Under the pieces are notes generated by a model that worked only from the letters and a program-made list of their open reading frames with translations, made no database searches and was not told where the DNA came from. DNA of 64,000 bases from Pannonibacter sp. SL95 (GTDB lineage: Bacteria > Pseudomonadota > Alphaproteobacteria > Rhizobiales > Stappiaceae), in the NCBI RefSeq assembly GCF_026672425.1, contig NZ_JAPPRC010000003.1:1718501-1782500 (forward strand), given 5' to 3'. Positions 8,837-18,407 of this stretch are shown piece by piece. How positions within the stretch are numbered: position 1 is the first letter of the stretch; each line of letters opens with the position of its first letter. Position numbers and translations under genes: made by a program.

Positions 8837-10075
8837 TTACTTCTTGAACGGGGCGTACCAGTTGGCCAGACCCGTGGTCAGTGCCTTGCCGACCTCGTCC
8901 GGGGTCGCCTTGTCGGCGAGAAGCTTCTGCACTTCACCCTGCAGCAGCACCGAGCCGGACGGTTCGCCGAAGCGGAAATGCACCAGCATGATGTAGGGGA
9001 TCGCGTTCTTGTTGAGCTCTGCAACCTCGGCCAGCAGCGGGTCATCGAAGGTGACGCCCGGAACGGTCGAGATGTTGCGCAGGCCATTGGCGAAAGCCTG
9101 GCCATATTCCTTCGAGGCAACGTAGTTCAGGAACTTCAGTGCCGCTTCCGGATGCTTGGTCTTGGCATTGGCCGCGTAGCCGCCGTCAATGAACAGGCCG
9201 ACGAGCGCGTCATCCTCGACGGTCTTGCCCGGTGCGGCGAAGACGCCAAGCTTCAGGTTCGGGTTCTGCTTGGCGAAATTGGCCAGCTCGAACGAGCCAC
9301 CGGCAAACATGCCCGCCATGCCCGAGGTGAAGAGCTGCTGCGACGACGGGTAGTCGAGGCCGATGAAGCCGTCCGGGAAATAGGCCGACATTTCCTTGAG
9401 CTTCGCCAGCGCCTCGATATAGCGCGGATCGGTGAAGTCTGCCTTGCCGGCCATCAGGTCTTCATAGAAGCCCTTGCCCATGATCGAGGAGCCGAGCGCG
9501 GAGACGATCGTCTCGTTCTGCCAGGCCGTTGCTGTGCCGTTGGCGAAGGGCATCAGGCCTGCGGCCTTGAGCTTCTCGGCAGCAGCCTTCAGTTCGTCGT
9601 AGGTCTTGGGCTCGGCAATGCCGTTCTTGTCGAAGAGCTCCTTGTTGTAGATCACCAGCATGGTCTGGCTGGCAAAGGGCACGCCGTAGAGCGTCTTGTC
9701 GGAGCGCATCGTCTGGGCGTTCAGCGCCGCCGGCGTGAAGTTCGCCAGCGCCGGGATCTTCGTGGTGTCGAGCGCCATCAGGTGGCCGGCGCTTGCGACA
9801 GTCTCAAGGCCGCCATAGGCGCGCGACATGAACAGGTCCGGACCGGTCCCGCCGGCCAGCGCCGTCGACAGGATGGTGTTGTAGTTCGCCGCCTCGAAGG
9901 CTTCGAACTTGACGGTGATGCCCGGGTTCTGTGCTTCGAAGGTGTCGATGAACTTTTCGTACTGGGCCTTGTCTTCCTGGCGCCAGCTCCAGAACGTCAG
10001 TTCCTGAGCCATGACGGGCAGGGCCATCAGCAGGGCGCCGAGCGCGGCTGTGGTGCGGATGAATGTCTTTCTCAT
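8837..10075 (-). CDS. Sugar ABC transporter substrate-binding protein (CUT1)
   Basis: 412-residue periplasmic binding protein of the extracellular solute-binding family 1. A Sec signal peptide (MRKTFIRTTAALGALLMALP) probably ends at VMA before QELTFWSW. The ATG at 10075 has AGAGGAA in front of it. The family fold is supported by FWSWRQEDKAQYEKFIDTFE near the N-terminus and the motif FTSGMAGMFAGGSFEL. It follows the ATPase gene by 68 bases and precedes the two permease genes. The ligand is likely a sugar or oligosaccharide, not identifiable here. Confidence 0.9.
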   Translation of the reverse strand: MRKTFIRTTAALGALLMALPVMAQELTFWSWRQEDKAQYEKFIDTFEAQNPGITVKFEAFEAANYNTILSTALAGGTGPDLFMSRAYGGLETVASAGHLMALDTTKIPALANFTPAALNAQTMRSDKTLYGVPFASQTMLVIYNKELFDKNGIAEPKTYDELKAAAEKLKAAGLMPFANGTATAWQNETIVSALGSSIMGKGFYEDLMAGKADFTDPRYIEALAKLKEMSAYFPDGFIGLDYPSSQQLFTSGMAGMFAGGSFELANFAKQNPNLKLGVFAAPGKTVEDDALVGLFIDGGYAANAKTKHPEAALKFLNYVASKEYGQAFANGLRNISTVPGVTFDDPLLAEVAELNKNAIPYIMLVHFRFGEPSGSVLLQGEVQKLLADKATPDEVGKALTTGLANWYAPFKK

Positions 10076-10143
10076 CTGTTCCTCTCTTGCTTGCTTTGGT
10101 TCTTGGGGAGGCCGGCTCTCTGGCGTGCGAGCAGGCGTCAGGT

Positions 10144-11214
10144 TCAGGCGGGCAGGCGCTCGCCTGAGGTTCGGTTGAAGACATGCGCCTTGCCGGGGAC
10201 GAGATCGATGCGGACATCCTCCTCCGGGGCCGGACGCGTGTCGGGGCTGCAACGGATGCTCACCAGCGTGCCTTCGCTCAGGCGCGCGTAAACATAGGCG
10301 TTGTCGCCGAGATACTCGGTGTAGACGACCTTGGCTGCCAGGCCCGTGGCGGCATTGGCGGGACGCAGGATCAATCCGTCCGGCCGCACACCCAGCGTCA
10401 GCTCGCGCTCATCGCCAGCAATTTGCATGCCCGCGTCCACCGCGCCGGAGCCCGCAAGACCAAGCTGCGAGCCATCCCGCGTCACCGGCAGCAGCGCCAT
10501 GCGCGGCGAGCCGATGAAGGTGGCAACAAAGGTGTTGGCCGGGGTCTCGTAAAGCTCGCGCGGCGTGCCGAACTGTTCGATCCGCCCCTGGTTCATGACG
10601 ACGATGCGGTCAGCGAGGGTCATCGCCTCGACCTGATCATGCGTGACATAGATCGTGGTGCCGCCGATGTCGCGGTGCAGCTTGGCGATCTCGAGCCGCA
10701 CGTCGGAGCGCAGTGCCGCATCGAGGTTCGACAGGGGCTCGTCCAGCAGCAGCAACTCGGGTTTGCGCACCAGGGCCCGGCCAATGGCGACGCGCTGGCG
10801 CTGGCCACCGGAGAGTTCGCGCGGCTTGCGCTGCATCAAGGGTTCCAGCCGCAGCATGCGGGCGGCATCGGCAATGCGCGCTTCAACCTCGGCCTTGGTC
10901 AGGCCCATCAGCCGCGCGCCGAAGGCCATGTTCTCGTAGACATCCATGTGCGGATAGAGCGCATAGGACTGGAACACCATGGCGATGCCGCGCCGGGAGG
11001 GCGCCACATCATTCATGCGGCGGCCATTGAGCAGGAAGTCGCCGTCGCTGATCGGGTCAAGCCCGGCAATCAGCCGGAGCAGGGTCGACTTGCCGCAGCC
11101 CGAAGGCCCGACGAACACGATCAGTTCGCCGTGGCTGATTTCCAGATCAATGCCATGCAGCACCTCCAGTGCCTTGAACCGCTTCCTGATGCCCCTGAGG
11201 GAGAGTTGCGCCAT
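10144..11214 (-). CDS. CUT1 ABC transporter ATPase (MalK/UgpC-type)
   Basis: 356 residues. The nucleotide-binding domain shows Walker A GPSGCGKST, the Q-loop in VFQSYALYPHMDV, the signature LSGGQRQRVAIGRALV, Walker B LLLLDEPLSNLDA and the H-loop YVTHDQVEAMT. The C-terminal third is a TOBE/MalK-type regulatory domain with LGVRPDGL. It should power the permeases at 6984-8764 at the cytoplasmic membrane. In this operon the ATPase precedes the binding protein. Its start lies 42 bases after the HAD hydrolase gene. Confidence 0.92.
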   Translation of the reverse strand: MAQLSLRGIRKRFKALEVLHGIDLEISHGELIVFVGPSGCGKSTLLRLIAGLDPISDGDFLLNGRRMNDVAPSRRGIAMVFQSYALYPHMDVYENMAFGARLMGLTKAEVEARIADAARMLRLEPLMQRKPRELSGGQRQRVAIGRALVRKPELLLLDEPLSNLDAALRSDVRLEIAKLHRDIGGTTIYVTHDQVEAMTLADRIVVMNQGRIEQFGTPRELYETPANTFVATFIGSPRMALLPVTRDGSQLGLAGSGAVDAGMQIAGDERELTLGVRPDGLILRPANAATGLAAKVVYTEYLGDNAYVYARLSEGTLVSIRCSPDTRPAPEEDVRIDLVPGKAHVFNRTSGERLPA

Positions 11215-11256
11215 CTCGTCTTGCTCCGGCCAAGCGGCCCTTCATGTGTCGTTTGA

Positions 11257-11913
11257 TCAGTGGCGGGTGCCGGCGGCCGGCTCGTCGGCGGGGTCGGCCT
11301 CGTCCGGCAGGCCCAGCAGGTCGGCGACGGCAGCAATCGTGTCGCCGGGCGAGACATGCAGCAGTGAATCGGTCCAGCCCAGGTCCCGTGCCGCGTCGAT
11401 GTTTTCGGCAGTGTCGTCGATGAAGATGATCCGGCGGTCTTGAGCTGCTTCCGCCTCGACCAGGCTCCGGTAGATCGCCGGATCCGGCTTTTCCTGATGA
11501 AGTACATGCGACAGGTAATCCGCATGGAACAGGTCAGGTCCGAGCAATGTGTGCGACACCCGCCGCCAGTGGATGGCCTGCGTGTTCGACAGGCAGACAA
11601 CGCGGAAATGCCGTTTCAGAACGCGGACAAACCCGACCATTTCGGGATTGACGCCTGCGATGTAGGCGTCTTCGGCGGCCAGGATCGTTTGGGGTGAAAC
11701 CTCAAAGTGGGCCGACAGTGCCGCCAGATAGGCAGGCTCGTCGACCAGGCCGAGCCGGAAGTCGCGCATCAGGTCGCGGGGCAGGGAGGTGAAATCGGGA
11801 CGTCCCGCACCGGCCTTGCGACCGGCGACAAGGGCCGCGTCCCGCGCAGCCGGATCGAGCTCGATCAGCACGCCGCCGACATCGAACACGAACAGGACAT
11901 CAGCCTTGTTCAT
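11257..11913 (-). CDS. HAD-superfamily hydrolase
   Basis: 218 residues, first gene of the CUT1 operon. All four haloacid-dehalogenase motifs are visible: FDVGGVL (nucleophile Asp), CLSNTQ, the Lys in HQEKPDP, and the acidic pair in FIDDTAEN. The size and cap suit a small phosphatase of the YihX-like group acting on a sugar phosphate, which would fit its place in a sugar operon, but the substrate is not known. The ATG at 11913 follows GGGAGAAGCGGGAG; an ATG 11 codons earlier is less likely. Confidence 0.82.
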   Translation of the reverse strand: MNKADVLFVFDVGGVLIELDPAARDAALVAGRKAGAGRPDFTSLPRDLMRDFRLGLVDEPAYLAALSAHFEVSPQTILAAEDAYIAGVNPEMVGFVRVLKRHFRVVCLSNTQAIHWRRVSHTLLGPDLFHADYLSHVLHQEKPDPAIYRSLVEAEAAQDRRIIFIDDTAENIDAARDLGWTDSLLHVSPGDTIAAVADLLGLPDEADPADEPAAGTRH

Positions 11914-12025
11914 CTCCCGCTTCTCCCAACCCGGCTCCCCCGGCAACGCCAGTCAGGTCCATGCCTTTCCGGTCGTTGGTCTCAGGCTGGTTCGCGGCGG
12001 CAGGCCTGCCGTCCGTCGATCCAGT

Positions 12026-12061
12026 TTGGAATATTAAATTCCAACATTCCGGCGTTGTAAA
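12026..12061 (-). promoter_or_regulatory. Promoter with overlapping palindromic operator for the HAD/CUT1 operon
   Basis: On the minus strand TTTACA (12061-12056), 17 bases, then TTTAAT (12038-12033) form a sigma-70 type promoter. The -10 box sits inside a palindrome: TTGGAAT (12026-12032), ATTAA, ATTCCAA (12038-12044). A third ATTCC half-site lies at 12046-12050. The arrangement fits repression by a local dimer; no regulator gene is adjacent. Confidence 0.6.
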
Positions 12062-12096
12062 GAATTATTAATTATTTTTGTGCGGTCCGATGTGGT

Positions 12097-12127
12097 CTCC
12101 TGCGGCGGTCACGAAACACCGCAGGAG
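12097..12127 (-). terminator. Hairpin terminator of the amide/peptide ABC operon
   Basis: CTCCTGCGG (12097-12105) pairs perfectly with CCGCAGGAG (12119-12127), 28 bases past the last stop codon of the 20102-12155 operon. It also separates this operon from the promoter of the next. No immediate U-tract follows; A/T-rich sequence begins about 20 bases later. Confidence 0.55.
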
Positions 12128-12154
12128 TGGGGCAAACGGCCGGGCGACACGCGG

Positions 12155-13972
12155 TCACTCCCGGCTGGCCACCATGTGACCCGCGCCAATGTCCAGGAGC
12201 GCCAGCCGCTTCGGGCCTTGGCCGACCGGATAGACCGGGCTCGGAATTTCGCCTGCCAGACGCGGGAAAGCATGCCGTTTGGCGGCCGGATCGGGCTGCG
12301 GCACGGCGGCAATCAGGCGCTGGGTGTAGGGGTGATGCGGGCTTGAGAACACCTGGTCCCGGCTGCCGGTTTCCATCATCTGGCCGAGATACATCACGGC
12401 AAGGCGGTCCGAGATATTCTCCACAACAGCCATGTCATGGGAAATGAACAGATAGGACAGGTGGAACTCGTCCTGCAGATCCTTCAGCAGCTGCAGCACC
12501 TTGGCCTGGACCGAGACATCGAGGGCGGCAATGCTCTCGTCGGCAATGATCAGCTTCGGCTTCAGTGACAGAGCCCGCGCGATGCAGATGCGCTGGCGTT
12601 GGCCGCCAGAGAATTCATGCGGGTAGCGCTCCGCATGAGACGGGTCGAGGCCGACCCGCTCGAACAGATGCGTCACCATGTCCTGCCGCTCGCGCGCTGT
12701 GCCAATGCCGTGGATCAGCATCGGTTCGGCCACCAGGTCGCCCACGCGCATGCGCGGATCAAGCGAGGCATAGGGGTCCTGGAAGATCATCTGGATGTCG
12801 CGCTGTACGGCCTTTCGCGCCGCGCCGCTCAAGCCGTCGATGCGTTTGCCGTCCAGCGTGACCTTGCCCTCGAAGGGGACAAGCCCGGTCAGCGCCTTGG
12901 CAATCGTCGACTTGCCGCAGCCGGATTCGCCGACGAGGGAGAAGGTTTCGCCGCGCCGGATCGTGAAGCTGACGCCTTCCACCGCATGCACACGGTGGGT
13001 CTTGCGCCCCAGCAGGCCACCCTTCAGATCAAACCCGACCTTCAGGTCTTCCACGACCAGCAAAGGGGGCTGCGGTGCTGCAGGCTGAACCGGAAGGCCA
13101 GCGGCCGCTGCCGCCGCTTGCCCTGCGCCCATGCGCGGCACGGCGGCCAGCAACGCTCTCGTATAGTCGGCTTTTGGCGTGGCAAACAGGTCGGTCGTCG
13201 CACCGGTTTCAACCATCTTGCCACGCTGCATGACGATGACGCGGTCGGCCATTTCGGCAACGACGCCCATGTCATGGGTGATCAGGATGATGCTGGTGCC
13301 GAAGTCGCGTTTCAGATCGCGCAGGAGTTCGAGAATCTCGCCCTGCACGGTGACATCCAGCGCCGTTGTCGGCTCGTCGGCAATGAGAACATCGGGGCGC
13401 AGGGCCAGCGCCATGGCGATCATGACGCGCTGGCGCATGCCGCCGGACAATTCATGCGGATACTGGCTGAGGCGCCGCTCGGCCTGGGGAATGCGCACGG
13501 CAGACAGCGCCTCGACCGCCCGCGTCCGCGCCGCCCGGCGGGACAGGTCCGTGTGGGTCTCGATGGCTTCGGTCAGCTGCCGGCCGATGGTCAGGACCGG
13601 GTTGAGCGAGGTCATCGGCTCCTGGAAGATCATGGCGATCCGGTCGCCGCGCAGCCGCTCCATCACCCGTTCCGGTGCGGTGGCAAGATCGGTTGTCCCG
13701 AAAGCGATGGAACCTGCGGTGATCGACACGGCCGGTTTCGGCAGCAGGCCCATGATCGCCAGCGATGTCATCGACTTGCCGGACCCGGATTCCCCGGCGA
13801 TGCAAAGGGTTTCCCCGCGCGCAAGGTCAAAGCTCAGGTCGCTGACCAGCGGGAGCATTCCACCAGCACTGCGGGCGCTGATGGTCAGGTTGCGCAGGCT
13901 GAGCACCGGGACCGGGGATGCCTCTGGCGCCGGAGCGCCAGAGGATAGGCTGGAGGGAGCCGGAGCGGTCAT
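12155..13972 (-). CDS. Dual-ATPase peptide-type ABC transporter subunit
   Basis: 605 residues with two complete nucleotide-binding domains in one chain, as in GsiA-type proteins; it replaces separate DppD and DppF subunits. Domain 1 has Walker [11 protein letters not shown] and signature [15 protein letters not shown]; domain 2 has Walker [10 protein letters not shown] and signature [15 protein letters not shown]. Each ends in an oligopeptide-type HPY or related segment. The ATG at 13972 overlaps the stop of the acetamidase gene (ATGA), giving translational coupling; a GTG at 13984 is also in frame. Works with permeases at 16582-18407 and the binding protein at 14903-16549. Confidence 0.92.
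   Translation of the reverse strand: MTAPAPSSLSSGAPAPEASPVPVLSLRNLTISARSAGGMLPLVSDLSFDLARGETLCIAGESGSGKSMTSLAIMGLLPKPAVSITAGSIAFGTTDLATAPERVMERLRGDRIAMIFQEPMTSLNPVLTIGRQLTEAIETHTDLSRRAARTRAVEALSAVRIPQAERRLSQYPHELSGGMRQRVMIAMALALRPDVLIADEPTTALDVTVQGEILELLRDLKRDFGTSIILITHDMGVVAEMADRVIVMQRGKMVETGATTDLFATPKADYTRALLAAVPRMGAGQAAAAAAGLPVQPAAPQPPLLVVEDLKVGFDLKGGLLGRKTHRVHAVEGVSFTIRRGETFSLVGESGCGKSTIAKALTGLVPFEGKVTLDGKRIDGLSGAARKAVQRDIQMIFQDPYASLDPRMRVGDLVAEPMLIHGIGTARERQDMVTHLFERVGLDPSHAERYPHEFSGGQRQRICIARALSLKPKLIIADESIAALDVSVQAKVLQLLKDLQDEFHLSYLFISHDMAVVENISDRLAVMYLGQMMETGSRDQVFSSPHHPYTQRLIAAVPQPDPAAKRHAFPRLAGEIPSPVYPVGQGPKRLALLDIGAGHMVASRE
13921..13944 (-). repeat. Perfect inverted repeat inside the 5' end of the dual-ATPase gene
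   Basis: CCTCTGGCGC (13921-13930) and GCGCCAGAGG (13935-13944) form a 10-bp stem with a 4-base loop about 30 bases into the coding sequence. It falls in the low-complexity Ala/Pro/Ser stretch before the first ATPase domain and could slow translation or transcription locally. Confidence 0.5.
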
Positions 13973-14913
13973 TCGAGCACGCACCGGGGGAAGTAGAACG
14001 ACACGACCCAGTTCGGCATGTCGACGATCTCGCTGATCCTGAGGTCGCCGCAGGTCGAGACCAGCATGTAGGCGTCGACCGGGTTCATGTTGTAGCGTGC
14101 GGACAGGAGGTCGATCATGTTCGACACGGCTGCCCTTGCGCCCTCCATGAGATCGGGACCGATGCCGGTCGTCACCTCGTAGCCCTTGGCATCGAGGTGG
14201 CGCGTGACCGGCCCCGGCGTCGTGAAGCGCGGCGTCTTGAGGTTGGCGCCTTTCACCAGATCGAGCTTCAGCACCACGTCCATCGGGCTTTCGATGGCGG
14301 TTCCGCAGACTTCGCCATCCCCCTGGGCTGCATGGGTGTCGCCGACGGAGAACAGCGCGCCGGCCACTTCGATCGGCAGATACAGCTCGGTACCGGCCGC
14401 CAGATCACGGATGTCGAGATTGCCGCCGACCCGGCGCGGTGGCACGACCGAGTGGAGGCCAGCTTCCGCCGGTGCGTTGCCGATGGTGCCGCAGAACGGC
14501 TTCAGCGGCACCCGGCCATGGTTGCCGAACAGCGCCGGTTCCAGCGTTTCCGGATTGTATTTCCAGATATGCAGCGCCGGGTCCTTGAACTGGTCCGCCA
14601 GCAGCCCGAAGCCCGGAATGTTTGCGGTCCAGCCGAAGCCGGAGGGCTTGAAGCTGTCGATGGTCACCTTCAGCGCATCGCCCGGTTCTGCCCCTTCAAC
14701 GTAGATGGGGCCGGAGACCGGGTTGATCTTGCCGAAGTCGAGGCGGCCGAGATCGTCAAGGGTGCTCGACGGGCCAAGCTGGCCCGCCGAACTGTCATGG
14801 CAGTGGAACAGGATCGTCGATCCCGGTTCGACGCGGGCGGCCGGGACAAGCGAGTTGTCCCAGCCAAAGTGATGCTGCGCGCCGTGGATGGTGTAATTGC
14901 ACTTATTGCACAT
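13969..14913 (-). CDS. Acetamidase/formamidase family amidohydrolase
   Basis: 314-residue cytoplasmic enzyme of the FmdA_AmdA family, which hydrolyses short amides to a carboxylate and ammonia. Diagnostic segments are LFHCHDSSAGQ and VGDTHAAQGDGEVCGTAIE, both rich in the conserved His/Asp/Glu residues. It sits between a peptide-type binding protein and the transporter ATPase in an operon headed by AmiC- and AmiR-like genes. That context supports a role in amide nitrogen use. Its start overlaps the binding-protein stop by 11 bases; no strong ribosome-binding site, so coupling is likely. Confidence 0.88.
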   Translation of the reverse strand: MCNKCNYTIHGAQHHFGWDNSLVPAARVEPGSTILFHCHDSSAGQLGPSSTLDDLGRLDFGKINPVSGPIYVEGAEPGDALKVTIDSFKPSGFGWTANIPGFGLLADQFKDPALHIWKYNPETLEPALFGNHGRVPLKPFCGTIGNAPAEAGLHSVVPPRRVGGNLDIRDLAAGTELYLPIEVAGALFSVGDTHAAQGDGEVCGTAIESPMDVVLKLDLVKGANLKTPRFTTPGPVTRHLDAKGYEVTTGIGPDLMEGARAAVSNMIDLLSARYNMNPVDAYMLVSTCGDLRISEIVDMPNWVVSFYFPRCVLE

Positions 14914-16549
14914 CGGTCACATACACATAGTCGTAGTTGACGGGGATCGAGACCGGGTCGACGTAGAGCGCATCCGCGCCGCCCATGCGCTCCGACTTCA
15001 TCGTGAAGCGCTGTTCGTTGAACACCGGAACCCAGGGGGCGTCGGCCATCACCTTGCCGTAGATCTGGCTCCACAGGGCGTTGCGCTCTGCGGCCTTGGC
15101 GGGATCGGCCATGGAATCTGCCTGTGCGGCCAGCTTGTCGAGATCCTCGTTGCAGTACCAGGACCAGTTCCAGCCGCCCTGGACCGCGCCGGCGCAGCCA
15201 AGGATCGGGCCGTAGAAGTTGGACGGATCCGGGAAGTCGGCGATCCAGGCCATGCCGCCGGACCAGATCATCGGTGCCTGATCCTTTTCGCCGCCGGCCG
15301 CGATCACGTTGGCCTGGGCGAGCGACTGGATCGAGGCCTTGATGCCGATGGCGGCCAGATCCTGCTGGATTGCCTGGGCGATGCGCGGGTTCGGGTCGGT
15401 GTTCATGACGAACAGCTCGGTCTCGAACCCGTCCTTCAGTCCGGCGCTGGCCAGAAGCTCCTTGGCCTTGGCCTGATCGAAGGCATAGCCCTCGTAGGAC
15501 TTGTCATAGCCCGGCATCGACGGCGGCAGCGGCTGGTTGGCCGGAACGGCGCGGTTGTTGATGATCTGGGTGATGCGCTTCTTGTTGATCGCCATGTTGA
15601 CCGCCTGGCGCACCTCGACCTTGTCGAACGGAGCGATGGTCACATTCATGGTGATGTAGCCGGTGTGCAGCTGACCGCCTTCGATGACGCGGGCCTTCTG
15701 GGCCGGATCGGCCATCACCTCGGCAAACTTGGCTGGCGGAATGCCGTCACCCGGCACATCGACTTCGCCCTTCTGCAGACGCAACAGGGCAACGATCGGC
15801 TCCTGGCCGATCTCGAAGGTGATCTGGTCTAGATAGGGCAGGCCCGGACGCCAGAAGTCCTTGTTGCGCTCGAACACGACACGCTGGCCAAGCGTCCATT
15901 CGGCAAGCTTGAACGCGCCCGTGCCCACCGGCTTGCGACCGAAGTCGGCCCCGGCGGCGTCGACGGCTTCCTTGGCCACGACGGAGGCAAAGTTCAGCGC
16001 CATGACATGCAGGAAGGTTGCATCCGGGCGGCTCAGCTCGATCTTCACCGTCTGCGGGTCGACAACCGTCACGCCCGCAAGTGTCTCGGCCGAGCCGGAC
16101 GAGATCGCGTCATAGCCCTTGATGGAGCCGAAGAAACCGGCACCCGGGCTCTGCGTCTTCGGGTTGGTGACGCGGTCGAGGGAATATTTGACGTCCTCGG
16201 CGGTCATCACGCGGCCATTGTGGAACTTCACGCCCTGGCGCAGCTTGAACACATAGGTCATGCCATCGGCTGAGGCTTCGTAGCTTTCCGCAAGGCCGGG
16301 GCGCAGGTTGGTGGTGCCCGGCTCATAGTCCATCAGGCCATCGAACAGGCTCTTGATCATCGACCAGTTCTGCCAGTCGTACCCGATGGCCGGATCGAGC
16401 GTTGCCACGTCGTCCTTGTAGGTGATGACGATGCCGCCGCCCTGCTTGGCGTTCGGGTCAAGGCCGGTCTCGGCGGCCACAACGGGCAGGCTCGACATCA
16501 GCGCGGCAAGTGCCACACCGGCGACGGTGGATTTCAGAAATCGCTTCAT
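14903..16549 (-). CDS. Peptide-type (family 5) ABC substrate-binding protein, amide operon
   Basis: 548-residue periplasmic protein of the SBP_bac_5 (OppA/DppA) family. The signal peptide MKRFLKSTVAGVALAALMSS probably ends at VVAAE. The family motif region appears as YVFKLRQGVKFHNGRVMTAE and ALNFASV. GGAG stands before the ATG at 16549; the frame opens 12 codons earlier without support. Given its neighbours, the natural ligand may be an amide or small amide-bearing compound instead of a plain peptide; this is inference. Confidence 0.88.
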   Translation of the reverse strand: MKRFLKSTVAGVALAALMSSLPVVAAETGLDPNAKQGGGIVITYKDDVATLDPAIGYDWQNWSMIKSLFDGLMDYEPGTTNLRPGLAESYEASADGMTYVFKLRQGVKFHNGRVMTAEDVKYSLDRVTNPKTQSPGAGFFGSIKGYDAISSGSAETLAGVTVVDPQTVKIELSRPDATFLHVMALNFASVVAKEAVDAAGADFGRKPVGTGAFKLAEWTLGQRVVFERNKDFWRPGLPYLDQITFEIGQEPIVALLRLQKGEVDVPGDGIPPAKFAEVMADPAQKARVIEGGQLHTGYITMNVTIAPFDKVEVRQAVNMAINKKRITQIINNRAVPANQPLPPSMPGYDKSYEGYAFDQAKAKELLASAGLKDGFETELFVMNTDPNPRIAQAIQQDLAAIGIKASIQSLAQANVIAAGGEKDQAPMIWSGGMAWIADFPDPSNFYGPILGCAGAVQGGWNWSWYCNEDLDKLAAQADSMADPAKAAERNALWSQIYGKVMADAPWVPVFNEQRFTMKSERMGGADALYVDPVSIPVNYDYVYVTDVQ

Positions 16550-16581
16550 TCCCTGTCTCCTCTGGTTTTGTTTGTCCCGGC

Positions 16582-17502
16582 TCAACGAAGCCGGATGCGG
16601 GGATCGATGAAGGGGGTGACGAGGTCCGCGAGCAGATTGCCGAGGACGATGGCGCAGGCCGAAACCAGCGTGACCCCCATGATGATCGGGATGTCGACGC
16701 GCTGGATCGCCTGCCAGGCGAGCTGGCCGATGCCGGGCCAGCCGAACACGCTTTCGATGACGACGATGCCCGACATGAACATGCCGATGTCGATGCCGAT
16801 CATGGCGATCACCGGCAGGATGGCGTTCGGCAAGGCATGGCGCATCAGCACCGTCAGGCGCGACAGGCCCTTGGCTCTTGCGGTGCGGATATAGTCCTGG
16901 CGCAGCACGTCGATCATCGAGGACCGCATCATGCGCGAGTACCAGCCGGCGCCGAGGATGCCGAGGGCGACCGAGGGCAGGACGAGATGCTGGAACGTGC
17001 CGTAGCCGCCGATGGGGAACCAGCCGAGCTGGACCGCAAAGAAGTACAGCAGCAGCAGGCCGACGACGAACTGCGGTGCCGACACGCCGACAAAGGACGC
17101 GATCATCAGCCCCTGGTCCAGCGCCGTGCCGCGCCGGACGGCGGCGATCAGGCCCATGGTAAGGCCGATCAGCAGTTCGCAGACGATGGCCCCGGCCATC
17201 AGCAGCAGGCTGGCGGGGAGGCGTGCGGCGATCAGCTCGCTGACCTCGGAGCGCTGCAGGTAGGACCGACCGAGATCTCCCTGAAGCAGGCCGGTGAGAT
17301 AGCGCCAGTACTGGACAAGGAAGGGCTGATCGAGCCCGAGCTGGCGGCGGATGTTCTCCACGGTTTCAGCCGTTGCGCTGCGGCCGGCGATCTGGCGCAC
17401 CGGGTCGGCGGGCAGCAGATAGAGCAGGGCGAAGGTGATGACCGAGACACCGAGCAGGATCAGCGCGGCCTGGATCAGGCGGCGGGCGAGATAGGTCAGC
17501 AT
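16582..17502 (-). CDS. Peptide-type ABC permease (DppB-like), amide operon
   Basis: 306-residue integral membrane protein starting LTYLARRLIQAALILLGVS-style after the initiator Met, the usual DppB N-terminus. It has about six helices, the VRQIAGRSATAETVENIRR loop after helix 1, and the coupling motif RTARAKGLSRLTVLMRHAL. The start shares one base with the stop of the upstream DppC-like gene. Confidence 0.9.
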   Translation of the reverse strand: MLTYLARRLIQAALILLGVSVITFALLYLLPADPVRQIAGRSATAETVENIRRQLGLDQPFLVQYWRYLTGLLQGDLGRSYLQRSEVSELIAARLPASLLLMAGAIVCELLIGLTMGLIAAVRRGTALDQGLMIASFVGVSAPQFVVGLLLLYFFAVQLGWFPIGGYGTFQHLVLPSVALGILGAGWYSRMMRSSMIDVLRQDYIRTARAKGLSRLTVLMRHALPNAILPVIAMIGIDIGMFMSGIVVIESVFGWPGIGQLAWQAIQRVDIPIIMGVTLVSACAIVLGNLLADLVTPFIDPRIRLR

Positions 17503-18407
17503 CAGTCACGCCCCCGCTGCGTCGGGTCGAGGATATCGCGCAGGGCATCGCCGACCAGGTTGAAGCCAAGGGCCAGCATCAGGATGGCTGCGCCGGGGAA
17601 GAACACCAGCCAGGGCGCCGTCTGGAAGTAGGTCTGGTTCTCGAAGATGATGTTGCCCCAGGACGGGGTTGGCGGCTGCACACCGATGCCGAGATAGCTG
17701 AGCGTTGCTTCCAGCAGCACCGTGGTGGAGATGCCGAGCGTGCCCCAGACGATGATCGTGGGCACCAGATGCGGCAGGATATGGCGAAACAGGATGCGGG
17801 CGGTCGAGGCACCAAGTGTGCGCTCGGCGTCGATGAGCTCACGCCGGGCCAGCGCACTGGTCTCGGTGTAGATGATGCGCGCGGTCTGCACCCAGTTCAC
17901 CAGTGCGATGACCAGTGCCACGATCCACAGGCTGGGCTGGAACACGGCGGCGAGACAGATGGCGAGCAGCAGGGCCGGAAAGGCCATCATCAGGTCGGTG
18001 AAGCGCATCAGCAGGCTGCCGATCCAGCCGCCAAAATAGCCGGCGGTGACGCCAACCAGTGTGCCGATGGTGAGCGCAATGCCATTGGCGACCAGCCCGA
18101 TCACCAGCGACGTGCGCGCGCCGTAGAGGATGCGCGTCAGCAGATCGCGCCCGAGCAGGTCCGTGCCAAGCCAGAAACGGGTGTCCGGTGGCAGCGGCGA
18201 GCCCTCCAGCGTCAGGCCGTCGAACATCTGCTCGTCGGGTGAGTAGGGCGTGGCATAGGGCGCAAGCACCGCGCCGAGCACGATCAGCACGACACAGGCA
18301 AGGCCTGCAACGGCAAGCGGGCGGCGGGCAAGGCGGGCCACCAAACCAGGACGGCGCGCCGGCGCTGCGGGAGCCGTCTCAGGTGAGGCGGTTGGACTGT
18401 GTGACAT
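17502..18407 (-). CDS. Peptide-type ABC permease (DppC-like), amide operon
   Basis: 301 residues, about six helices. The N-terminal cytoplasmic arm is followed by the typical LGTDLLGRDLLTRILYGARTS motif and later the coupling segment ERTLGASTARILFRHILPH. Gene order DppC before DppB is reversed from the usual arrangement. Its start lies 29 bases inside the end of the ANTAR regulator gene, binding sensor, regulator and transporter into one transcript. Confidence 0.9.
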   Translation of the reverse strand: MSHSPTASPETAPAAPARRPGLVARLARRPLAVAGLACVVLIVLGAVLAPYATPYSPDEQMFDGLTLEGSPLPPDTRFWLGTDLLGRDLLTRILYGARTSLVIGLVANGIALTIGTLVGVTAGYFGGWIGSLLMRFTDLMMAFPALLLAICLAAVFQPSLWIVALVIALVNWVQTARIIYTETSALARRELIDAERTLGASTARILFRHILPHLVPTIIVWGTLGISTTVLLEATLSYLGIGVQPPTPSWGNIIFENQTYFQTAPWLVFFPGAAILMLALGFNLVGDALRDILDPTQRGRD

